Shown here in pieces: positions 3,838-9,237 of a stretch of 9,237 nt of DNA. Source of the DNA: JBEEPE01 sp041191265 (GTDB lineage: Bacteria > Verrucomicrobiota > Verrucomicrobiia > Chthoniobacterales > Chthoniobacteraceae); assembly GCA_041191265.1 (NCBI GenBank), contig JBEEPE010000133.1:1-9237 (forward strand), in the 5' to 3' direction. Every line of letters begins with the position of its first letter. Within the stretch, counting starts at the first letter, position 1. The notes under the pieces are model-generated. The model ran no database searches, was not told the DNA's origin, and saw only the letters and a program-made list of their open reading frames with translations. Both the position numbers and the translations under genes were made by a program.

Positions 3838-6216
3838 ATGTATCCATCTTTTCCCCCATCCGCTTTTCGATTGTGGCTTCTCCTGCCTCTTTTGCTTTTG
3901 GCGACGCCCGAAAACTCCTTCGGCGCGCCAAAAACTGCTCCGGCACGGAGCACCCCACAGGCCCACCAAACGCTGATTGAATCGGCAAAACCCCTCCTGC
4001 AGCGTTTCTGCCTAGATTGCCACAACCCAGACAAAGCAAAGGGCGATGTGGACATCGCCTCAGTACTGGCCGACCCAGACCTCCTCAAAAACCGTGCGTT
4101 CTGGCGGGATGTCATCAAGCAGACAGCCTCCGCGCAAATGCCACCAGCCAAGACAGACAAAAAGCCCACCCATTCCGAGCGATCACAAATCACCGACGGC
4201 ATCAATGCGTCATTAAGCGCTGCGGTCGCAGCCCTTCCCCCCGACCCCGGCGCAGTCACCATGCGCCGACTCAACCGCACAGAATACAACCAGACCATCC
4301 GCGACCTTCTTCTGGTGGACATCAACGCATCCGAAGCCTTCCCTGCCGATGACATAGGTGCAGGTTTCGACAACATCGGTGAGGTCCTCACTCTATCACC
4401 CGTTCACGCAGAACGTTTTCTCGACGCCGCATCGAACCTCGCACTGAGGGCCTTGCCCCTCAAAGAAGAGCCGGAACGCCACAAGTTTGTCAGACCCCAA
4501 TCCTTCGAGCCAGGGGGCTTTCCGGAAAAACCCTCCGATCGACCTTTCGACAACCAACGCAACACGCTCGCAACCAACCAGACGTTCGATGAAGCGGGAG
4601 TCTACCGACTGTCCATTTCCGTATCTGCAGAAGGCGCTTTTCTCTCCGAAGCACCTCTTCTCGAGGTTTATGTAGACGGCTCCCTCAAAGGAACGCACGA
4701 AGTCACTTCGCCCTACAAAAACTGGAAAAGCCTCGACCTCATCCTCCCCCTTTCCGAGGGCTCACACCGCTTCGAGTTCCGCTTCGCAAATCCCGACTCC
4801 ACACTCCCCGAGCGAATGATTTTTGCCAAGTCGGCAACCGTCACCGGACCGGAAGACCGCCGCACTCGGTTCCAAAGGAAAGTTGCAGCGACACTGGCAA
4901 GCCTCCCGCAGAACCAACATCCCGAAGCCTTCACGGAGTGGTTTCTAACGCGTACCTTTCGACGCCCACCGACACCTGACGAGAAACGACGCTACCTCAC
5001 GCTCTTTACCGCAAACGCAGAACCCCTCTCCTTCTACGACGGAGCCCGCGCGGTCGTAACCATGGCGCTCTGCTCGCCCCACTTCGTTTTCCGGCCCGAA
5101 CCGACGGCGAGCCCAAAACCGGGAATGTCACGCCTTTCGGAAGTCCAACTCGCATCGCGTCTAAGCTACTTTCTCTGGAGCAGCATGCCCGACGATGAAC
5201 TGCTGACTCTCGCGACAAAAGGGCAACTGCAGTCCAACCTTGACACCCAAATCAACCGAATGCTCGCCGACCCAAAGGCATCGACTTTGGTCTCAAACTT
5301 CGGGATGCAATGGCTCCAACTCCAACGGTTCACCGGATTTATGCCCGACACGACTCAGTTTCCGCTCAACGAAACGCTCCGACGCTCCATGCTGAAAGAA
5401 ACTGAGTTATTCCTATCCGAAGTTTTCCTGAAAAACCGACCGGTCACCGACCTAGTCTCCGGACAGTACACGTTTTTGAACGAAACGCTTGCCCAGCACT
5501 ACGGCCTCGCGGACACCTCGGGCAATCCAGCCAAAGGCCCCCGCAGCAAACCCGCTGGGACTGCGCTCAGGGGCAGGGACTTCCAAAGGGTCGATCTCAG
5601 CGAATCGCCCCGATCAGGAATCCTGACCCACGCGAGCGTTCTTGCAGTCACCTCAAATCCAACAAGAACTTCCCCTGTGAAACGGGGCAAATGGGTGCTC
5701 GAACAAATCATGGGAACTCCGCCACCTCCGCCGCCACCCAATGTCCCTGAACTCGAGGCCAACAAGGAGGCGAAAGGCACCCTCCGCCAACGCATGGAGA
5801 TGCACCGAGAAAATCCCGCCTGCGCAAACTGCCACCAGTCGATGGATGCCATCGGATTTGCACTGGAAAATTTCGATGTCATCGGACGCTTCCGTGACGC
5901 CGACGCAGAGGGCCCCATCGACCCATCTGGTAAACTCCCCGACGGAACAGCTTTCTCCGGAATGGCGGAGCTAAAAGACATCTTGTCTGCGAAACAAGAC
6001 GTCATCGTTCGGAACGTGACGGAAAAGCTGATGACCTACGCGCTAGGTCGCAGCCTCGATTTCTTCGACGATCGACCCATTCAAAAAATCGTCGCCGATG
6101 CAGCCCAACAAGAAAACCGCTTCCACGCCCTCATCAAAGGCATCATCAAAAGCGACCCCTTCCTGTTCCAACGCGGAATGCCCGGTCCAAAGGTTGCTAA
6201 AAAGGATTCTAAATAA
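3838..6216 (+). CDS. Secreted DUF1592-type c-type cytochrome-like protein (DUF1587/DUF1595/DUF1592/DUF1588/DUF1585)
   Basis: The family function is unproven; it is a multi-domain exported protein typical of planctomycetes and verrucomicrobia. A Sec-type signal peptide occupies about 1-29 (hydrophobic core LWLLLPLLLLA). A first heme-type motif CLDCH lies at 58-62. DUF1587 starts near 142 (MRRLNRTEYNQTIRDLL). A beta-rich segment at about 255-325 (YRLSISVSA, LEVYVDG, SHRFEFRFAN) resembles CBM60-like carbohydrate-binding modules. DUF1595 lies at about 363-425 (TRTFRRPPTPDEKRRY) and DUF1592 at about 433-560 (LASRLSYFLWSSMPDDEL). DUF1588 lies at about 590-690 and contains seven prolines (628-634) and a second motif CANCH (662-666). 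DUF1585 lies at about 702-780. The start ATG at 3838 is the only one compatible with the signal peptide; a TGA at 3802 closes the frame upstream. No good Shine-Dalgarno or promoter was found. DUF1552 follows after seven bases. Possible roles are in periplasmic redox or polysaccharide chemistry (inference). Confidence 0.93.
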   Translation: MYPSFPPSAFRLWLLLPLLLLATPENSFGAPKTAPARSTPQAHQTLIESAKPLLQRFCLDCHNPDKAKGDVDIASVLADPDLLKNRAFWRDVIKQTASAQMPPAKTDKKPTHSERSQITDGINASLSAAVAALPPDPGAVTMRRLNRTEYNQTIRDLLLVDINASEAFPADDIGAGFDNIGEVLTLSPVHAERFLDAASNLALRALPLKEEPERHKFVRPQSFEPGGFPEKPSDRPFDNQRNTLATNQTFDEAGVYRLSISVSAEGAFLSEAPLLEVYVDGSLKGTHEVTSPYKNWKSLDLILPLSEGSHRFEFRFANPDSTLPERMIFAKSATVTGPEDRRTRFQRKVAATLASLPQNQHPEAFTEWFLTRTFRRPPTPDEKRRYLTLFTANAEPLSFYDGARAVVTMALCSPHFVFRPEPTASPKPGMSRLSEVQLASRLSYFLWSSMPDDELLTLATKGQLQSNLDTQINRMLADPKASTLVSNFGMQWLQLQRFTGFMPDTTQFPLNETLRRSMLKETELFLSEVFLKNRPVTDLVSGQYTFLNETLAQHYGLADTSGNPAKGPRSKPAGTALRGRDFQRVDLSESPRSGILTHASVLAVTSNPTRTSPVKRGKWVLEQIMGTPPPPPPPNVPELEANKEAKGTLRQRMEMHRENPACANCHQSMDAIGFALENFDVIGRFRDADAEGPIDPSGKLPDGTAFSGMAELKDILSAKQDVIVRNVTEKLMTYALGRSLDFFDDRPIQKIVADAAQQENRFHALIKGIIKSDPFLFQRGMPGPKVAKKDSK

Positions 6217-6223
6217 CGCCCCT

Positions 6224-7573
6224 ATGATTCCCACCCACTCACACCTGCACCGTCGGACCGTTCTTCGTGGCCTCGGGGCCTCCCTTGCGCTGCCTTGGCT
6301 TGAAGGCATGGGCCCCCTCGCCACATGGGCAAACGCAGAGGAAACAACCGCGAAGGTGACTCCGAACCGGATGGCCATTCTCTACATTCCGAATGGAGTT
6401 CACATGCCGGATTGGCGCCCCACCGAGGGCCCTCTCGCACAACTTCCCAAAACCCTCGCATCTCTGGAACCTCACAAAGATTACCTCCTGCCCGTGAGCG
6501 GACTGACCGCTGACAAAGCACGCGCAAACGGCGATGGCGGAGGTGATCATGCCCGCGCGCTCTCAGCCTTCCTCACCGGAGCGCAGCCCAAAAAAACGGA
6601 TGGAGCTGACATCCGCGCTGGCATCTCCGTCGATCAAGTCGCAGCGGCTGCTGTCGGGGATCGTACTCGGCTCGGTTCGCTCGAAATCGGCTGCGAACAG
6701 GGGTCGATGGCGGGAAACTGCGACTCTGGTTACAGCTGCGTTTATTCGTCCACAATGTCGTGGCAATCCGCCTCCGAACCCCTTCCAAAGGAGGTGAATC
6801 CAAAGCTCATCTTCGAGAGAATATTCGGCTCAGGGTCCTCGGAGGAACGCAAACGACGCGACGCCCAACGCAAAAGTATCATCGACTTCGTCCGCCAAGA
6901 CGTTGCCTCACTCACCAAGCAACTCGGCTCTCAAGATCGCCGTAAGCTCGATGAGTACGTCAGTTCCGTGCGAGACCTTGAACTCCGTATCGAGCGCGCA
7001 GCCGCACACGCTGAACCAAAACAACCCGAGGGGTTTGCAGCACCAGAGGGCATCCCGCAAGATTACCAAAGCCACATCCGTTTGCTTTGCGACCTCCTCG
7101 TACTCGCTTTCCAAACCGACTCCACCCGAATCGCCACCTTCGTGATGGCCAACGAAGGCAGCAACAAGGCCTACCCCTTCGTCGGAGTCAAAGAAGGTCA
7201 CCACGACCTCTCTCATCACGGCAATAACGCAGAAAAGTTGGAGAAAATTGCAGCAATTAACCGATTCCACATCGAACAGTTCGCCTACCTGCTCGAAAAA
7301 CTCAAATCTACCCCAGAGGGCGATGGCAATCTCCTCGATCACAGCATGATCGCCATCGGAAGCGGCAACTCCGACGGTAACCGCCATAACCACGACGATC
7401 TTCCCATTCTTCTCGCTGGAAAAGGGAATGGCACCCTTTCGACCGGACGCCACCTCGTCATCCCCGGCGAGACACCTCTAAACAATCTCTGGCTCGGAAT
7501 CCTTAACCGCATGGATGTCAAAACCGCCAGACTTGGTGACAGTACGGGTGAGCTGAAGGGGCTGAAAATCTGA
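6224..7573 (+). CDS. Tat-exported DUF1552 family protein
   Basis: The protein has 449 residues. The N-terminus MIPTHSHLHRRTVLRGLGAS has a twin-arginine motif (RR at 10-11) followed by a moderately hydrophobic stretch ending near residue 36, so export in folded form across the cytoplasmic membrane is expected. The body matches DUF1552: MAILYIPNGVHMPDW near the start, LSAFLTGAQP, SVDQVAA, and a C-terminal region with ANEGSNKAYPF, GHHDLSHHG and GSGNSDGNRHNHDDLPILLAG. The clustered His, Asp and Asn residues suggest a metal or catalytic site, but no activity is established. The open frame extends back to 6098, inside the previous gene. I chose the ATG at 6224 because it sits seven bases after the DUF1592 stop and begins right before the Tat motif. 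DUF1552 genes are habitually paired with DUF1592 genes, so the two products probably work together outside the cytoplasm. Confidence 0.93.
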   Translation: MIPTHSHLHRRTVLRGLGASLALPWLEGMGPLATWANAEETTAKVTPNRMAILYIPNGVHMPDWRPTEGPLAQLPKTLASLEPHKDYLLPVSGLTADKARANGDGGGDHARALSAFLTGAQPKKTDGADIRAGISVDQVAAAAVGDRTRLGSLEIGCEQGSMAGNCDSGYSCVYSSTMSWQSASEPLPKEVNPKLIFERIFGSGSSEERKRRDAQRKSIIDFVRQDVASLTKQLGSQDRRKLDEYVSSVRDLELRIERAAAHAEPKQPEGFAAPEGIPQDYQSHIRLLCDLLVLAFQTDSTRIATFVMANEGSNKAYPFVGVKEGHHDLSHHGNNAEKLEKIAAINRFHIEQFAYLLEKLKSTPEGDGNLLDHSMIAIGSGNSDGNRHNHDDLPILLAGKGNGTLSTGRHLVIPGETPLNNLWLGILNRMDVKTARLGDSTGELKGLKI

Positions 7574-8463
7574 TGTCTCGTCGCTCCCTCCGCGTCGAGA
7601 TGCTCCAAGTCGCAACGCTGGGCGCGCGCGCACTCGGCGAGTCCGCTCAACTCGTCCGCGACCGATTGCTGCGGACGGTCGGACCTCGCGGAGGAGGCCC
7701 CGATCGAGACGGGAGAGATGATCTCTACTACACCATCTTCTGGCTCTCCTGCCTCGAAGCACTCGCATCGAACCCTCCAAATCAGGCTAAAACTCAGGCT
7801 TTTATCGAGTCTCACCACTCAGGGGAAAACCTCGACCTCATCCATCTCGGTGCACTGGCTAGGTGCCGAGCCGCAATCGGTCTCAGCGACAAACTGGTAG
7901 AGGAATCACTTCTGAATCGCATCGAATCCTTCCGAAGCCTCGACGGAGGATACGATGCAGCCCCCGCTCAACCAACAGGCAACGCCTATGCCGCATTCGT
8001 CGCCTTTGGTGCCCATCAGGACCTCGGCCACGAAATCCCTGCTCCACTCGAACTGGTCCGATCACTCAAGCGCCTTGAGTCACGCGACGGCGCATGGGGA
8101 AACCTCCCAGCTCTCCCCCGAGGATCAACGAACCCAACCGCCGCAGCCGTCACACTGCTCTCACAACTTCAAATGCCTCTCAACGCCTCCGTTGCGGATT
8201 GGCTACTCGGACAGGTCCATCCCCAAGGCGGCTTCATGGCCATGCCTCTAGCGCCCATCCCAGATTTGCTCTCCACCGCCACGGCACTGCACGCTCTGGC
8301 ATGCCTCGAAACGCCCATCCCCAGCGCCATCAAGGAAGCTTGCCTCGATTTTATTGATTCGCTCTGGTCTGCCGAAGGTGGGTTTCACGGGCACTGGAAC
8401 GACGACCATCTCGACGCGGAATATACCTTCTACGGTCTTCTCGCCCTCGGCCATCTCTCCTAA
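7573..8463 (+). CDS. Alpha/alpha-toroid protein, prenyltransferase/squalene-oxidase repeat family
   Basis: The protein has 296 residues with no signal peptide or membrane helix, so it is probably cytoplasmic. Repeating units of about 45-50 residues each combine an amphipathic helix, a Gly-rich turn and an Ala/Leu-rich helix: turns DGGYD (124-128), DGAWG (172-176), QGGF (218-221) and EGGFHG (268-273). The region about 46-66 (DGRDDLYYTIFWLSCLEAL) looks like the first toroid helix pair. The C-terminal half aligns by eye with Rab geranylgeranyltransferase beta: PDLLSTATALHAL against PDVCYSWWVLASL, and LDAEYTFYGLLAL against VDPFHTLFGIAGL. The zinc Asp is kept (231), but the Cys is Leu 233 and the His is Tyr 284. 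No Arg or Lys occupies the diphosphate-binding stretch 217-231, and no DxDD cyclase motif is evident. The start ATG shares its A with the DUF1552 TGA, implying translational coupling; an AAGGGG lies about 11 bases upstream. Non-prenyltransferase function is likely. Confidence 0.85.
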   Translation: MSRRSLRVEMLQVATLGARALGESAQLVRDRLLRTVGPRGGGPDRDGRDDLYYTIFWLSCLEALASNPPNQAKTQAFIESHHSGENLDLIHLGALARCRAAIGLSDKLVEESLLNRIESFRSLDGGYDAAPAQPTGNAYAAFVAFGAHQDLGHEIPAPLELVRSLKRLESRDGAWGNLPALPRGSTNPTAAAVTLLSQLQMPLNASVADWLLGQVHPQGGFMAMPLAPIPDLLSTATALHALACLETPIPSAIKEACLDFIDSLWSAEGGFHGHWNDDHLDAEYTFYGLLALGHLS

Positions 8464-8467
8464 ACCC

Positions 8468-8500
8468 TCACCGTATCATGCGGTGAAAGGCTACCGCCTT
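8468..8500. terminator. Tandem hairpins between the convergent toroid and mfd genes
   Basis: The 39-base gap between stop codons holds two adjacent stems: TCACCG/CGGTGA (8468-8473 with 8481-8486) and AAGGC/GCCTT (8487-8491 with 8496-8500). Both are near-symmetric and could end transcription from either side. Neither has a convincing T tract, so a bidirectional, weak or Rho-assisted terminator is the most I can claim. Confidence 0.4.
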
Positions 8501-8502
8501 CA

Positions 8503-9237
8503 TCAAAGCGACTCCATCATCCGCTCCAGAATCTCCAGACGCTCCTCTGGAGTTTTGAACAAGTTCAGCCGAGGAAACTTCCCGAGAATCTGAATGAACT
8601 CTCCGTCGCGGCGCTTCATCTTCACGCGCTCATCCTGAACTTCAACGTGGCGCAAACCCTTCTCCGCCGCCTTGATCCGAATCCGCTGAATGACTGCCAA
8701 GTTCAACGCAGCCTGCGGCACCTGCGATCCGTGGAAGTCACGCCAGCCCTCCAAAACGCGCTCAACTTCCGCCGCGTCACCCGCCGAGCAAAGCATCCGA
8801 TAAGCGCGAATGCGTTGGGACGGGTCCTCAATGTACGACTCAGGTAAAAACGCGCCCGCCACAATCCTCCGATCCCGGCTGACATAATCAGCTTCGCAAA
8901 GCGCCACGAAATCAAACGAGTAAGCTGCCAACCCAACATCCGCAGCGTTGGACTCGCCCTTGGTCCGAGCAATCGCCCGCTTCAACAACGTGCAATACAA
9001 CTCCAAGCCCACCGTAACGATGTGCCCGCTCTGCTGCGTCCCCAAAATGTTTCCCGCCCCGCGGATCTCCAAATCCCGCATGGCAATCCGAAACCCTGCA
9101 CCCAAATGCGAGTACTGCTGCATCGCCGCCACACGCTTCCGCGAATCTCCCGCCGGAATCAAATCCCGAGGCAACATCAAGTACGCGTAGGCCTTCATCC
9201 CCCCTCGGCCAACCCGTCCACGCAGCTGGTACAGATC
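8503..9237 (-). CDS. mfd: Transcription-repair coupling factor Mfd, C-terminal part (5' end outside window)
   Basis: Mfd is a cytoplasmic DNA translocase that pushes stalled RNA polymerase off damaged DNA and recruits UvrA for nucleotide excision repair. Only the last 244 residues are visible and the frame stays open to the window edge; an ATG at 9196-9198 is internal. The edge shows DLYQLRGRVGRGG, which is helicase motif VI. The TRG region follows (HLGAGFRIAMRDLEIRGAGN, then LGTQQSGHIVTVGLELYC), which translates ATP hydrolysis into translocation and separates Mfd from RecG by its context. The final ~130 residues fit the C-terminal D7 domain (SYIEDPSQRIRAYRML, then a mixed helix and strand segment ending ERLEILERMMESL), which masks the UvrA-binding surface in the resting protein. 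The gene converges on the toroid gene, with 39 bases between stop codons. Confidence 0.95.
   Translation of the reverse strand, partial: DLYQLRGRVGRGGMKAYAYLMLPRDLIPAGDSRKRVAAMQQYSHLGAGFRIAMRDLEIRGAGNILGTQQSGHIVTVGLELYCTLLKRAIARTKGESNAADVGLAAYSFDFVALCEADYVSRDRRIVAGAFLPESYIEDPSQRIRAYRMLCSAGDAAEVERVLEGWRDFHGSQVPQAALNLAVIQRIRIKAAEKGLRHVEVQDERVKMKRRDGEFIQILGKFPRLNLFKTPEERLEILERMMESL

Noticed and set aside
3834..3839. TAAAAT as a -10 box for the plus-strand operon
   Set aside because: It overlaps the start codon at 3838 and has no -35 at a suitable distance.
3621..4391. 256-residue minus-strand open frame
   Set aside because: It is antisense to the DUF1592 gene and runs into tRNA-Thr. The tRNA and the cytochrome gene explain the region.
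5499..6005. 168-residue minus-strand open frame
   Set aside because: It is antisense to the DUF1588/DUF1585 region, including complementary glycine codons of the proline run; a composition shadow.
6098..6223. Upstream extension of the DUF1552 frame
   Set aside because: It overlaps the DUF1585 domain of the previous gene and would bury the Tat signal. The ATG at 6224 directly precedes the RR motif.
6908..7453. 181-residue minus-strand open frame
   Set aside because: It is antisense to the conserved C-terminal half of DUF1552, with no independent start context.

Overview
The window looks like chromosomal DNA from the Planctomycetes-Verrucomicrobia-Chlamydiae (PVC) group, most likely a verrucomicrobium. 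This is inferred from three things: an adjacent pair of DUF1592 (c-type cytochrome) and DUF1552 (Tat-secreted) genes, which are characteristically abundant in planctomycetes and verrucomicrobia; a tRNA-Trp lying between tuf and secE, an order also known in chlamydiae; and a SecE with an extra segment before its membrane helix. No 16S rRNA is present, so the assignment stays provisional. Base composition is moderately GC-rich and even throughout, and I see no insertion sequence, integrase, phage gene or CRISPR array.

Layout. 2-256 (+) is the 3' end of an unrecognised protein gene. From about 3790 down to 466, on the minus strand, runs a translation and transcription operon: promoter, tRNA-Thr(GGT), tuf (EF-Tu), tRNA-Trp(CCA), secE, nusG, rplK, then a strong intrinsic terminator directly after rplK. 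The usual next genes (rplA, rplJ, rplL, rpoB, rpoC) are absent; the next gene converges from the other side. From 3838 to 8463 (+) runs a compact three-gene operon: a 792-residue secreted cytochrome-like protein (DUF1587/CBM-like/DUF1595/DUF1592/DUF1588/DUF1585), a Tat-exported DUF1552 protein 7 bases later, and a cytoplasmic alpha/alpha-toroid protein of the prenyltransferase/squalene-oxidase-repeat type whose start codon overlaps the DUF1552 stop codon by one base. From 9237 to 8503 (-) is the C-terminal part of mfd, convergent with the toroid gene.

How it works together. The minus-strand operon supplies elongation factor, two tRNAs, a Sec translocase subunit, a transcription elongation factor and a ribosomal protein from one tRNA-led transcript. 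The plus-strand operon is the less understood part. Two exported proteins of unknown function, one with two heme-type CxxCH motifs, are translationally linked to a toroid protein that keeps the prenyltransferase-beta fold signature but lacks most of the residues needed for that chemistry. This operon is the best candidate here for an undescribed system. The intergenic regions also hold several structured elements: a pair of mutually exclusive hairpins between tuf and tRNA-Trp, and a terminator-like hairpin whose T tract abuts the -35 box of the tRNA-Thr/tuf promoter.
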